Of a stretch of DNA of 64,000 bases, positions 24,413-33,587 are shown one piece after another. Origin of the DNA: Thermoactinomyces intermedius (GTDB lineage Bacteria; Bacillota; Bacilli; Thermoactinomycetales; Thermoactinomycetaceae); assembly GCF_016055025.1 (NCBI RefSeq), contig NZ_JAECVW010000003.1. One strand, written 5' to 3'. Each line of letters starts with the position of its first letter. The stretch's first letter is position 1. The translations under genes and the position numbers were made by a program. Under the pieces are notes generated by a model that saw only the letters and a program-made list of their open reading frames with translations, was not told where the DNA came from and ran no database searches.

Positions 24413-25330
24413 TCAAAGCGCCTCGATGTCAATTTCCTTTCGTAATTGTTCCACCTGTTCTTTGGTGCACAAGTCGGGTGAAAACGCGGTTGCACTGCCG
24501 GCAGCCACGGCGGTTTTGAATGCGGAGACCGCATCGTTGGTTTTCTCATAGTCGGCGAGAAAGGCGGCAACCATCGAATCGCCTGCCCCGACCGGGTGAA
24601 CCACGGCTCCTTTGGGAGCGGTGGAGCGGTATGTCGCATCCTCCGTAAACAAAAGCGCTCCTTGGCCGGCCATCGATACGATCACATGGGCTGCCCCCGC
24701 TTGTTGCAGCTTCCGTCCGTAAACAACCACATCTTCCATGGTGTTTAAACGGACACCATACAATTGTCCCAGTTCATGGTGATTGGGCTTCAACAAAAAA
24801 ACATGACGGTTGGCCGCTCTTTTTAATGCCGGTCCGGCAACGTCAACAGCGACACGGACGCCGCGGGCGCCAAGTATTGCGGCCCATTCCTCATAGACGG
24901 AAGGGGAGAGCGACGGGGGAATGCTTCCCGACATCACCACGGTGTCTCCCGGCCGGACTTGTTCCAGCTGTTCGTTTAATTGCTGAAACGCTTCCGGAGG
25001 GATCGACGGCCCTTGACCGTTGATTTCCGTTTCCTCGTTTTCCCCGGTTTTGAGCTTGATGTTGATGCGCGTATCTTCGTTGACGCGGATCCACCGGGCA
25101 GGAATGCCTTCCTGGCGCAACGCTTCTTCGATAAACCTCCCGGTAAATCCGCCCACAAAGCCGAGAGCCGTGGTTTCCGCCCCCAGCCGGTGCAACACGC
25201 GGGCCACGTTAATCCCTTTTCCCCCGGGGTATTTGTGTTCTTTCTTCATCCGGTTGACTTGATGGAGTTGCAAGGTTTCCACTTCAACCACAAAATCGAT
25301 GGAAGGATTCAATGTAATGGTATAAATCAT
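24413..25330 (-). CDS. fruK: 1-phosphofructokinase
   Basis: Phosphorylates fructose 1-phosphate to fructose 1,6-bisphosphate with ATP. PfkB-family protein of 305 residues: N-terminal TLNPSIDFVVEV, the first signature around KYPGGKGINVARVLHRLG, and the second with catalytic Asp in HPVGAGDSMVAAFLADY. TLNPSID and GGKGINVARVL are typical of 1-PFK and tagatose-6-phosphate kinases, and gene context decides for FruK. It overlaps the end of fruR by 4 nt (ATGA). Confidence 0.95.
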   Translation of the reverse strand: MIYTITLNPSIDFVVEVETLQLHQVNRMKKEHKYPGGKGINVARVLHRLGAETTALGFVGGFTGRFIEEALRQEGIPARWIRVNEDTRINIKLKTGENEETEINGQGPSIPPEAFQQLNEQLEQVRPGDTVVMSGSIPPSLSPSVYEEWAAILGARGVRVAVDVAGPALKRAANRHVFLLKPNHHELGQLYGVRLNTMEDVVVYGRKLQQAGAAHVIVSMAGQGALLFTEDATYRSTAPKGAVVHPVGAGDSMVAAFLADYEKTNDAVSAFKTAVAAGSATAFSPDLCTKEQVEQLRKEIDIEAL

Positions 25331-26082
25331 GCCTGATCAACCTCAAATATATAAGTTTTTTGCGCAAGTTTTTCTTTGATCTCCGAAGAAAGAGGGAGTG
25401 TAATCAAGGAGGCTTGTTCCAAATCGGCGAATTTGGCAAACGAAACTTCCGATAACTTGCTGGGATCGGCCAGCACAAACGCTTGGCTGGAAAGTTGAAG
25501 CGCTTTTTGTTTCAGGCAGGCTTCTTCGGGATCCGGCGTCGTGTATCCGAAATCCGGATGGATGCCGTTGGTTCCCAAAAAACACTGATCAAAGCGGTAA
25601 CGTTCGATTCCCTCAAGTGCCATGGCTCCGATCAGCGCTTTGGTGGATGGTTTCATTTTCCCGCCCAAAACATAGGCCTCGATGTCGTATTCAACCAGCC
25701 GTTCCAAATGCGTCATTCCGTTGGTGACCACCGTGACTTGTTTACCGGCCAGCGCCGGGATCATTTCCAGCGTGGTGCTGCCTGCATCGAGATAGATGCA
25801 AGCCCCCCGGTCGACAAACGAACCGGCAAAAAGAGCGATTTCCTTTTTCTCGCGGGTGTGCCGGACCGCTTTTTCCTGAATGGGCATTTCCAACCCTTTG
25901 TTTTGAAGCAGTGCTGCACCGCCGTGAACCCGTTTTAAAAGATGTTGTTGCTGCAATTGGTCCAGGTCACGGCGGATGGTGGATTCGGAAGCGCCGGTTA
26001 AATGAACCAGTTCCTGCACTTTTACGATGCCTTGCCTTTTTAATAAATTCAAAATGAATTGGTGACGTTGGGGTGTAAGCGT
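25327..26082 (-). CDS. fruR: DeoR-family repressor of the fructose operon, apparent ACG start
   Basis: Controls fruRKA, with fructose 1-phosphate the expected effector. DeoR layout: N-terminal winged helix (RQGIVKVQELV, GASESTIRRDLDQL), then the sugar-phosphate-sensing DeoRC domain with YLDAGSTTLEM and FLGTNGIHPDFGYTT. The start is odd. Homologues begin MLTPxRH; here the same residues LTPQRHQFILNLL are encoded, but the codon at the Met position is ACG (26080-26082), exactly 7 nt after GAGGTG, with an in-frame TGA just before. The only canonical start in frame is TTG at 26052, which would remove 10 conserved residues and has no ribosome-binding site. I annotate from ACG, giving 251 residues. 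Confidence 0.85.
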   Translation of the reverse strand, partial: TLTPQRHQFILNLLKRQGIVKVQELVHLTGASESTIRRDLDQLQQQHLLKRVHGGAALLQNKGLEMPIQEKAVRHTREKKEIALFAGSFVDRGACIYLDAGSTTLEMIPALAGKQVTVVTNGMTHLERLVEYDIEAYVLGGKMKPSTKALIGAMALEGIERYRFDQCFLGTNGIHPDFGYTTPDPEEACLKQKALQLSSQAFVLADPSKLSEVSFAKFADLEQASLITLPLSSEIKEKLAQKTYIFEVDQA

Positions 26083-26112
26083 GATCCATCACCTCGCTTC
26101 GGCCTTTCCTTG

Positions 26113-26141
26113 ATTGTATCGAAAAAAAAGAGCAAAAACAA
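26113..26141 (-). promoter_or_regulatory. Promoter of the fructose operon
   Basis: TTGTTT, 17-nt spacer, TACAAT on the minus strand, about 30 bp upstream of the fruR start. Confidence 0.65.
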
Positions 26142-26149
26142 TTATTTTA

Positions 26150-26179
26150 AATCAAAACCAATCAAAAACAATCAAAAGC
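26150..26179. repeat. Three tandem 10-bp repeats upstream of the fructose promoter
   Basis: AATCAAAACC, AATCAAAAAC, AATCAAAAGC in direct succession, immediately upstream of the -35 box. The helical-turn period and place suggest binding of several regulator protomers; FruR is the obvious candidate, as DeoR-type repressors often use repeated half-sites. Confidence 0.6.
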
Positions 26180-26586
26180 AGGATGAAAGAAGGAGATTTC
26201 GTTGTTAATTTACTGGGTAAAATAAGAAATACAGAGAAAAAAAAGATATAGAGCCAATATTTGAAGGGTGTTTGGGCAATAAACAAAGTATTTTAATTCA
26301 ATGCATAAAATATTTAAGAAAGCTGCGAATCGCGGGATTTAACATTGATTATTATTTGTAAAATTCGAAAAAACAACCCGGCTCGAAATAAGGATGTGAA
26401 AGCGGTGTTTCAATTGCTTTTTTCAGGATGAAGACAGGGGCTTGTTTTTATGGATCAAAGTTAAAAATAGAAATTGGTATAAATTACAATCCATAAAATG
26501 TTAATTTTTATATATTTATTTCTTTATAAAATAAAATGAATGAAGTAATATAGAGATAACCAACAATCCGAAAGGAAAGATCGGCT
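26180..26586. other. AT-rich intergenic region between divergent fruR and the HTH-TPR regulator
   Basis: About 400 bp without a convincing gene. Several frames of 11-22 codons exist but none has both a good ribosome-binding site and a signal-like hydrophobic part. A possible promoter for the rightward gene is TTTATA (26523-26528), 17 nt, TAATAT (26546-26551). Confidence 0.4.
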
Positions 26587-27924
26587 ATGAATATATTGGA
26601 AATGAGTGAAATTGGCAAATTTATTCGTAAAGTCCGAAAAGAAAAAGGGTTAAGATTGGAAGATTTGGCAGACGAGCATATCTCCACGGCGACAATCAGC
26701 AATATTGAGCGCGGTGTTCCTCATGTCAACAAAGATAAAGTCTTGTATTTAATGAGCAAGTTGGAACTGGATTTAAATGAAATCCCGGAAATGATCGAAA
26801 AAGATACGGAAACTTTGGAAAGTATGCAAGTGCGGTTTGTCGCCATCGAAACCATGATCCAGATGGGAATGCCGGAACGAGCCCTTCATTTGCTTTCGGA
26901 TATATCGGAAGAATCTTATTCCAGACATCAGGCCACGGTTCATTATTTGAAGGGGAAAGTGTACAGCCATCAGAAGGAATGGCGCAAAGCAGAACGCGAG
27001 TTGAGTGAAGCCATCCGTCTGGCTTATCAGGATCCCTATTCCCCGAAAAATCATTTGGAAGCGGCCGGTTATTGCGAACTGGCCTATTGCCGCTTTATGA
27101 ACAAAGATTATGCACAGGCCCTCCGCTATGTGGAACGCGGGTTGACGGCCATGGAGCAAGACAAATCCAATGAGTGCGATGACCGGACCTATTACTTGCT
27201 CTTGATTTCGCAAGTGGCTTACTTGGAAAAGTTGAACCGCACGGACGAAGCTTTCCGCCTGCTGGAAGAATTGTGGGAGAAAATTCCCCGGATTCAAAGC
27301 AAAGACATCATCATTAAAATGTACTATTATCGCTCCAAGTTGTTGCGGAGAATGAAACTTTACCATGATGCCATCCGCTATGCCAGAGAAGGGATTCAAC
27401 GGTCGATCGGAAGTAAAAACACGGAAGAAATGTTAAAGCTTTGGAGCGGGTTGGGATTGTCTTACCTTGAAATTTCCCAGTTGGATGATGCAGCGACCTG
27501 CTTCCATTTTGTCTTAGAACTGGCAGAACATGAAGACAACTCCCAGGAAGTGGCACATGCCTATTGTCATCTGGGCAAAGTCTATATGTTGCAAGGCAAA
27601 TACCACGAAGCTTATGACAAGCTGAAAAAAGCGCTGGAATGGGCAGAAAAAATTTATGATCCGCAACTGTTGAATGACTCCCTTTTCACCATGGGCAAAC
27701 TGCTGAAACAAATGAAGCATTACACCGAAGCGGTTGAATATTTGAAACGGTCCGCCCGTTTGGCAGCCAAAAACAAGCTGAAAACCAATGTGTATGACTG
27801 TTATTATGAACTGGCCGGCTGTTATGAAGCTTTGGATGATCAGGATGGCTTCAAATCGGCCACCGAGCAAATGTACTTGGCCCAAAAAGAACTGGAACAA
27901 CAGCAACTGCGGCAAATTGGTTGA
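26587..27924 (+). CDS. RNPP-type HTH-TPR transcription regulator
   Basis: A 445-residue protein: N-terminal Xre-type helix-turn-helix (IGKFIRKVRKEKGLRLEDLAD, STATISNIERG) followed by roughly nine tetratricopeptide repeats filling residues about 90-430 (for example YLKGKVYSHQKEWRKAERELSEAIRLA and HAYCHLGKVYMLQGKYHEAYDKLKKALE). Size and layout match NprR/PlcR-like quorum-sensing receptors that bind a secreted peptide in the TPR groove. No peptide gene is visible downstream: the next promoter overlaps its stop codon and a SAM riboswitch follows. It may bind a peptide made elsewhere or have another ligand. GAAAGGAAAGATC precedes the ATG. Confidence 0.85.
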   Translation: MNILEMSEIGKFIRKVRKEKGLRLEDLADEHISTATISNIERGVPHVNKDKVLYLMSKLELDLNEIPEMIEKDTETLESMQVRFVAIETMIQMGMPERALHLLSDISEESYSRHQATVHYLKGKVYSHQKEWRKAERELSEAIRLAYQDPYSPKNHLEAAGYCELAYCRFMNKDYAQALRYVERGLTAMEQDKSNECDDRTYYLLLISQVAYLEKLNRTDEAFRLLEELWEKIPRIQSKDIIIKMYYYRSKLLRRMKLYHDAIRYAREGIQRSIGSKNTEEMLKLWSGLGLSYLEISQLDDAATCFHFVLELAEHEDNSQEVAHAYCHLGKVYMLQGKYHEAYDKLKKALEWAEKIYDPQLLNDSLFTMGKLLKQMKHYTEAVEYLKRSARLAAKNKLKTNVYDCYYELAGCYEALDDQDGFKSATEQMYLAQKELEQQQLRQIG

Positions 27925-27949
27925 CAACTTGCAAAAAGATTTATATATT
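27921..27949 (+). promoter_or_regulatory. Promoter of the SAM riboswitch-metH-yitJ operon
   Basis: Consensus TTGACA, 17-nt spacer, TATATT. The -35 box overlaps the stop codon of the upstream regulator gene. Confidence 0.85.
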
Positions 27950-27982
27950 ATGAAGATAAACTGACATAATTTTTACAAGGAT

Positions 27983-28156
27983 CTCTTATCAAGAGAGGCG
28001 GAGGGACTGGCCCGATGAAGCCCGGCAACCTGTTGGAACTTGTGTCCAATGTGGTGCCAATTCCAGCAGAGAGAGTTTCTCTCTCTGAAAGATGAGAGTG
28101 AGTCTGGCCGGGTAATCAACACCTTTTCATCTTTCAGAGATGAAAAGGTGTTTTTT
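27983..28156 (+). promoter_or_regulatory. SAM-I (S-box) riboswitch with terminator
   Basis: Aptamer core 27983-28098: P1 CTCTTATC/GATGAGAG, then AGAGAGGCGGAGGGACTGG, CCCGATGAAGCCCGGCAACC, GGTGCCAATTCC-AGCAGA and GAAAGATGAGAG, all S-box hallmarks. High SAM should stabilise P1 and let the downstream terminator form, switching off methionine synthesis genes metH and yitJ. Confidence 0.97.
28119..28156 (+). terminator. Expression-platform terminator of the SAM riboswitch
   Basis: 14-bp stem (ACACCTTTTCATCT with AGATGAAAAGGTGT) followed by TTTTTT. Its 5' arm can instead be freed when the anti-terminator forms. Confidence 0.92.
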
Positions 28157-28206
28157 ATTTTTGCGAATCATTGCCTGGGAGAAAACGGTTAAAGGTGGCG
28201 ATAGGT

Positions 28207-31200
28207 GTGGGGAAAAAACCGATTGAAGCATATTTGCGCGAAAAAATTGTCATTTTGGACGGCGCGATGGGCACGATGTTGCAGCAGGCGCAACTGACGG
28301 CGGATGATTTTGGCGGAGAGCGGTATGAAGGTTGCAATGAAATTTTGAACCTGACCCGGCCGGATCTGATTCGAAACATTCATGAAAAGTATTACCAGGC
28401 CGGCGCCGATGTGGTGGAAACCAATACCTTCGGAGCCACCCCGCTGGTTCTGGGGGAATATGATTTGGCGGACAAAACCGAAGAAATCAACCGGGCAGCC
28501 GCCCGTTGTGCGGTTCAAGCGAGGGACAAATGGTCGACCGGTGACCGCCCCCGCTATGTGGCCGGTGCCATCGGGCCGACCACCAAGACATTGTCCGTCA
28601 CCGGGGGGACGACCTTTGAAGCGTTGGCCGAGGGATACTACCGGCAGGCGAAAGCCTTGATGGAGGGCGGGGTGGATTTTCTCCTGTTGGAAACTTCCCA
28701 AGACACGTTAAACGTGAAAGCCGGGGGGATCGGGATTGAAAGGGCATTTCAGGACTTGGGCTTCCGCTTGCCGGTTATGATATCCGGGACGATTGAACCG
28801 ATGGGAACGATGCTCGGGGGGCAAAACATCGAGGCATTTTATCTGTCCATCGAACACCTTCGTCCGTTTGCGGTCGGGCTGAATTGTGCAACCGGTCCTG
28901 AGTTCATGACGGATCACATCCGTTCGTTGTCCCGGATTGCCCGTTGCGGCGTCAGTTGTTATCCCAATGCCGGATTGCCGGATGAAAACGGGGATTATCT
29001 GGAGACCCCCGAAGCCTTGGCGCAAAAATTGACTGATTTTGCGGATAAAGGCTGGCTGAACTTGGCGGGAGGCTGTTGCGGGACCACGCCGGAACATATC
29101 CGGGCCATTGCCCGGGCTTTGGAAGGAAAAAAACCCCGCCGGCCGGTGGAAAGCCATTTGCCCGGAATCTCGGGAATCGACCCGGTTTTCTTGGAAGAGG
29201 ATTCCCGGCCGTTGCTGGTCGGGGAGCGCACCAACGTGATCGGGTCCCGCAAGTTTAAACGGCTCATCAAAGAAGGGAAATATGAAGAAGCCTCCGAGAT
29301 TGCCCGCAAGCAGGTGAAAGGCGGAGCCCAGATCATCGATGTTTGCCTGGCCGATCCGGACCGGGATGAACTGGCGGACATGGAAGCATTTTTGAAGCAT
29401 GTGACCAAAATGGTGAAAGTTCCGCTGATGATTGACTCGACCGATGCCAAGGTGATTGAAAAGGCGCTTCAATATTCCCAAGGAAAAGCGGTGATCAATT
29501 CCATCAACCTGGAAAACGGGGAAGAGCGTTTCCGGGAAGTGCTCCCGCTGGTGAAAAAATACGGGGCGGCGATTGTGGTGGGATCGATCGATGAAGAGGG
29601 GATGGCACTGACGGCCCGGCGGAAACTGGAAGTGGCGCTCAGAAGTTATGATTTGCTGGTTCATCAGTATGGCATTCCGGAAGAGGACATTATTTTTGAC
29701 CCGTTGGTTTTCCCCGTCGGGACGGGAGACGAACAGTACATTGGTTCCGCCCGGGAGACGGTGGAAGGCATCCGGCTCATCAAAGAAGCGTTACCCCGGA
29801 CGTCAACCATTCTGGGAATATCCAACGTTTCCTTCGGGCTTCCGCCGGCCGGGCGTGAAGTGTTAAATGCGGTGTTTCTCTATGCCTGCACCAAAGCCGG
29901 GCTGGATTATGCCATCGTCAACACGGAAAAACTGGAGCGTTACGCTTCCATCGGGGAAGAAGAGCGGGAGTTGGCGGAAGCCTTCTTGTTTCACACGGAT
30001 CACCAAAACTATGACGACATCCTGACCCGGTTTACCAACTTTTACCGCCATAAAAAGGAAAAGAAAAAGCAAACCGGGGTCCGGATGACGTTGGAAGAGC
30101 GACTGGCCAACTACATCCTGGAAGGAAGCAAAGACGGCTTGTACGAGGATTTGGATCAGGCGCTGGCCAAGTACAAACCGCTGGATATCATCAACGGCCC
30201 GTTGATGGCGGGCATGGATGAAGTGGGGCGCTTATTCAATGATAACCAGTTGATTGTAGCCGAAGTTTTGCAGAGTGCGGAAGTGATGAAAGCGGCCGTC
30301 CGGTATTTGGAACCCTACATGGACCGGACGGAAAGTCATACACGTGGGAAAGTCGTTTTGGCCACCGTCAAGGGAGACGTCCATGACATCGGGAAAAATT
30401 TGGTGGAAATCATCTTGGCGAACAACGGCTATCAAGTGGTGAATTTGGGGATTAAAGTGCCCCCGGAACAATTGATTGAGACCGCGCGGAAAGAAAAGCC
30501 GGATATCATCGGGTTGTCCGGGCTTTTGGTGAAGTCGGCCCAGCAGATGGTGGTGACGGCCCAGGACCTGAAAGAAGCAGAGATTGACATTCCCATCTTG
30601 GTGGGCGGGGCGGCTTTGACGAGAAAATTTACAGAAACACGCATTGCCGTGGAATACGACGGCCCCGTTTTATATGCCAAAGACGCGATGAACGGACTGG
30701 AACTGGCCAACAGGCTGATGAATCCGGAGCAGAGGGAGAAGATTGAGGCTGAAAAAAACGAAAAGAAAAAGCAGCGGTCTCCATCGCAAACAGAGCAAAA
30801 GGAAGCAGGCGCCCCGGCGGCTGTGCAGGGGAAAAGCAAAGTGAACCGCAAGGCTCCTGTTTTTACCCCGCCGGATTTCAAAAGGCATGTTTACCGCGAT
30901 TATCCGTTGGATTTGCTTCTTCCCTATATCAATTTGCAGATGTTGTTTGGAAAGCACCTCGGGTTGAAGGGGAATGTGGAGCAATTGATCAAAGAGGGGG
31001 ACGAAAAAGCGCTGGAAATGAAGAGATTGTTTGACCGGTTTTTTGAAAGAGCCAAAAAAGAACGGTGGCTCACCCCTCACGGCATTTATCAATTTTTCCC
31101 CGCGCAAGCCGACGGGGATGACGTTTTGATCTATGATCCCGAAACTCCCGGCGTGGTATTGGAACGTTTTTCGTTTCCCCGCCAGTCCAAAGAGCCGTAT

Positions 31201-31656
31201 TTGTGCTTGGCAGATTTTGTGCGTCCGGTGGAATCCGGGGAAATGGATTATGTCGGTTTTCTTGCGGTGACAGCCGGGCAACACATCCGGGAATTGTCCC
31301 AAAAATGGAAAGAAAAAGGGGATTATCTCCATTCCCATTTCATCCAGGCGCTGGCGTTGGAAACGGCGGAAGCCTTTGCCGAACAATTGCATCAACAGAT
31401 GCGGAACCGTTGGGGATTTCCGGATCCGGCCGAAATGACCATGAAGGAGCGTTTTGGGGCGAGATATCAGGGAATTCGCGTTTCTTTCGGCTACCCGGCT
31501 TGTCCCGATCTGGAGGATCAGCAGAAGTTGTTTCGCCTGATTTCGCCGGAGGACATCGGCATTCAGTTAACCGACGGTTTCATGATGGATCCCGAAGCAT
31601 CCGTGTCGGCAATGGTGTTTGCTCATCCGGAAGCTCGGTATTTTAATGCGATATAA
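28207..31656 (+). CDS. metH: Cobalamin-dependent methionine synthase
   Basis: Methylates homocysteine to methionine using 5-methyltetrahydrofolate through cob(I)alamin. Modules in order on 1149 residues: homocysteine domain with zinc ligands Cys290-Cys291 (GGCCGTTPEH), pterin domain (LVGERTNVIGSRKF), B12 cap and binding domains with D-V-H-D-I-G (His726 is the cobalt ligand), a Lys/Glu/Gln-rich linker (about 855-900), and the C-terminal SAM-dependent reactivation domain (YFNAI end). GTG at 28207 is chosen because AAAGGTGG is 6-7 nt upstream; the frame extends to a TTG at 28171. It is controlled by the SAM-I riboswitch and followed 13 nt later by yitJ. Confidence 0.96.
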   Translation: MGKKPIEAYLREKIVILDGAMGTMLQQAQLTADDFGGERYEGCNEILNLTRPDLIRNIHEKYYQAGADVVETNTFGATPLVLGEYDLADKTEEINRAAARCAVQARDKWSTGDRPRYVAGAIGPTTKTLSVTGGTTFEALAEGYYRQAKALMEGGVDFLLLETSQDTLNVKAGGIGIERAFQDLGFRLPVMISGTIEPMGTMLGGQNIEAFYLSIEHLRPFAVGLNCATGPEFMTDHIRSLSRIARCGVSCYPNAGLPDENGDYLETPEALAQKLTDFADKGWLNLAGGCCGTTPEHIRAIARALEGKKPRRPVESHLPGISGIDPVFLEEDSRPLLVGERTNVIGSRKFKRLIKEGKYEEASEIARKQVKGGAQIIDVCLADPDRDELADMEAFLKHVTKMVKVPLMIDSTDAKVIEKALQYSQGKAVINSINLENGEERFREVLPLVKKYGAAIVVGSIDEEGMALTARRKLEVALRSYDLLVHQYGIPEEDIIFDPLVFPVGTGDEQYIGSARETVEGIRLIKEALPRTSTILGISNVSFGLPPAGREVLNAVFLYACTKAGLDYAIVNTEKLERYASIGEEERELAEAFLFHTDHQNYDDILTRFTNFYRHKKEKKKQTGVRMTLEERLANYILEGSKDGLYEDLDQALAKYKPLDIINGPLMAGMDEVGRLFNDNQLIVAEVLQSAEVMKAAVRYLEPYMDRTESHTRGKVVLATVKGDVHDIGKNLVEIILANNGYQVVNLGIKVPPEQLIETARKEKPDIIGLSGLLVKSAQQMVVTAQDLKEAEIDIPILVGGAALTRKFTETRIAVEYDGPVLYAKDAMNGLELANRLMNPEQREKIEAEKNEKKKQRSPSQTEQKEAGAPAAVQGKSKVNRKAPVFTPPDFKRHVYRDYPLDLLLPYINLQMLFGKHLGLKGNVEQLIKEGDEKALEMKRLFDRFFERAKKERWLTPHGIYQFFPAQADGDDVLIYDPETPGVVLERFSFPRQSKEPYLCLADFVRPVESGEMDYVGFLAVTAGQHIRELSQKWKEKGDYLHSHFIQALALETAEAFAEQLHQQMRNRWGFPDPAEMTMKERFGARYQGIRVSFGYPACPDLEDQQKLFRLISPEDIGIQLTDGFMMDPEASVSAMVFAHPEARYFNAI

Positions 31657-31669
31657 GGGGGAAAGATTG

Positions 31670-33547
31670 ATGGGCGAGCAAGGCTTGCTTCAATGCCTGC
31701 AACATTCTTTGCTGGTCGGGGACGGGGCGATTGCAACATTTTTGTATCAGCAAGGCGTCTCCATCGGCCATTGTACGGAGGAATTGGTTTTGAGCAACCC
31801 GTTCCTGATCGGCGAGGTTCATGAAGCATATTACCGGGCCGGGGCGCGTGTGATCGAAACGCACACCTTCGGTGCCAACCGCGAGAGGCTGTCGCGTTAC
31901 GGACTGGAAAGCAAGGTGACGCGGCTGAACCGGGAAGCTGTTCATATTGCCAAAGAATCGATTGGAAGCGATGCCTATGTTCTCGGGGTGATCGGTTCCA
32001 TCTGTGCCGGGAAAGTGCCGGTGTACGATGAAGAGGAGTACCGGGCGATGTATGAAGAGCAGGCGGTGGCTCTTTTGCACGGAGGCGTCGACGGGATTTT
32101 GCTGGAGACTTTTTTGGACTTGAAAGAGCTGCAATTGGCGGTTGAAGTGATTCGCCCGCTCACGACGCTTCCCGTCTTTGCCCAGCTTTCGATGATGGAA
32201 ATCGGCCGGACCCGGGATGCCTTTACCATCTCTGAGGCTTTTGAGAAGCTTGCATCGCTCGGGGTGAACGGCGTGGAAATCAATTGCCGTTTCGGCCCCG
32301 TGGAAGTATTGAGGACATTGGAAAAAACCATTGTTCCCGAGCAAATGATCCTCACGGCTTTTCCCAATGCCGGGCGGCTGGGGATGAGCAACGGGGAACT
32401 TCATTACAAGTCGGCGCCGGATTATTTTGAGGAAACAGCCGGCCTCTTGATTGATCAAGGCGTCCGGCTGCTTGGAGGGTGTTGCGGAACCACTCCCGAG
32501 CACATCGCCCGGATTGCCAAAGTCTTGAAAGGCAAATGTCCGGTTCAGCGGAAAAACCCGCCCCAAGACGGTTACAAACTGTCATCCCATGAAACGATCG
32601 TCTTGCAAAGAAGAACGAAACCGACAGTCGTACAGAAAGTCCGCAACAAACAACGAACCATCATTTGTGAATTTGATCCGCCGAAAGATCTGGATATCAT
32701 GCGTTTCTTGCAAGGGGCCAAAAAACTGAAGCAAGCCGGCGTCGATGCGGTCACGATGGCGGACAATTCCCTGGCCACCGCCAGGATGAGCAATTTGGCG
32801 CTGGGTGCCATCTTAAAAAAATATGATATCGAACCGTTGGTCCACGTTGCATGCCGGGATCGGAATTTATTGGGACAGCAATCCCACCTGATGGGGCTTC
32901 ATGCTTTGGGAATCGATCAGATTTTGGTGATCACCGGGGATCCCACCCGCATGGGGGATTTGCCCGGAGCCCATTCGATTTACGATGTCACTTCCGTTGA
33001 GATGATCCGGATGGTGAAACAGCTGAATGAAGGGATCTCGTTTTCGGGAAGGAAATTAAAACAAAAAGCGCAGTTTGTGGTGGGGGCCGCCTTTAATCCG
33101 CATGTACGAAAGCTGGATGCGGCGGTCAAACGTCTCGAGAAAAAAATTGAAGCCGGCGCGGATTTTGTCATGACGCAGCCGGTCTATGACCCGGACGGGG
33201 TGATCCGGGTGCATGAAGCGACGAAATCGCTCGGCATCCCGGTGTTCATCGGTGTGATGCCGCTCACCGGGTATCGCAATGCATTGTTTTTGCATAATGA
33301 AGTGCCCGGAATTAAAATACCGGAAGATGTGTTAAAACGAATGGAAAAAACGACCGACCGTCAGTCCGGGAAATCAGAAGGCGTCCAAGTGGCCAAAGAG
33401 CTTTTGGAAGTGGCTATGGAAAAGTTCGACGGAATTTATTTGATCACCCCGTTTTCCAATTGGCAGATGACAGAGGAGCTGACACATTTTATCCGGTGGC
33501 GGGACAAAGAGATGCATGCCCGTCTCCAGAGCCATACGCACGCTTAA
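31670..33547 (+). CDS. yitJ: Bifunctional homocysteine S-methyltransferase / methylenetetrahydrofolate reductase
   Basis: Like Bacillus YitJ, it joins an N-terminal homocysteine methyltransferase domain (about 1-300, zinc site GGCCGTTPEH with Cys271 and Cys272) with a C-terminal MTHFR domain (about 320-625: ICEFDPPKDLD, VTITGDPTRMGD-like ILVITGDPTRMGD, FVMTQPVYD, PVFIGVMPL). The reductase half makes the 5-methyl-THF used by MetH, so the operon supplies substrate and enzyme together. The ATG at 31670 follows AAGGGGGAAAG; an earlier in-frame ATG lies inside metH. Length of 625 residues fits the family. Confidence 0.94.
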   Translation: MGEQGLLQCLQHSLLVGDGAIATFLYQQGVSIGHCTEELVLSNPFLIGEVHEAYYRAGARVIETHTFGANRERLSRYGLESKVTRLNREAVHIAKESIGSDAYVLGVIGSICAGKVPVYDEEEYRAMYEEQAVALLHGGVDGILLETFLDLKELQLAVEVIRPLTTLPVFAQLSMMEIGRTRDAFTISEAFEKLASLGVNGVEINCRFGPVEVLRTLEKTIVPEQMILTAFPNAGRLGMSNGELHYKSAPDYFEETAGLLIDQGVRLLGGCCGTTPEHIARIAKVLKGKCPVQRKNPPQDGYKLSSHETIVLQRRTKPTVVQKVRNKQRTIICEFDPPKDLDIMRFLQGAKKLKQAGVDAVTMADNSLATARMSNLALGAILKKYDIEPLVHVACRDRNLLGQQSHLMGLHALGIDQILVITGDPTRMGDLPGAHSIYDVTSVEMIRMVKQLNEGISFSGRKLKQKAQFVVGAAFNPHVRKLDAAVKRLEKKIEAGADFVMTQPVYDPDGVIRVHEATKSLGIPVFIGVMPLTGYRNALFLHNEVPGIKIPEDVLKRMEKTTDRQSGKSEGVQVAKELLEVAMEKFDGIYLITPFSNWQMTEELTHFIRWRDKEMHARLQSHTHA

Positions 33548-33554
33548 AAGAACC

Positions 33555-33587
33555 AAAAAAAGGGCCCTCCCGTCGGTTCGGGAGGGC
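33555..33587 (-). terminator. Strong terminator facing yitJ from the right
   Basis: GCCCTCCCG/CGGGAGGGC (9 bp, 6-nt loop). The T run exists only on the minus strand (seven Ts), so it mainly ends a leftward transcript, which fits the small gene at 33741-33908; yitJ may use the same hairpin less efficiently. Confidence 0.8.

Noticed and set aside
26150..26179. CRISPR or microsatellite
   Set aside because: Only three 10-bp units without spacers, placed precisely at a promoter; no CRISPR array is present anywhere in the window.
26180..26586. Signalling propeptide gene for the HTH-TPR regulator
   Set aside because: Frames of 11-22 codons exist, but none joins a ribosome-binding site with a hydrophobic signal-like start.
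33564..33587. Normal plus-strand terminator of yitJ
   Set aside because: The hairpin lacks a U tract on the plus strand; the T run is on the minus strand.
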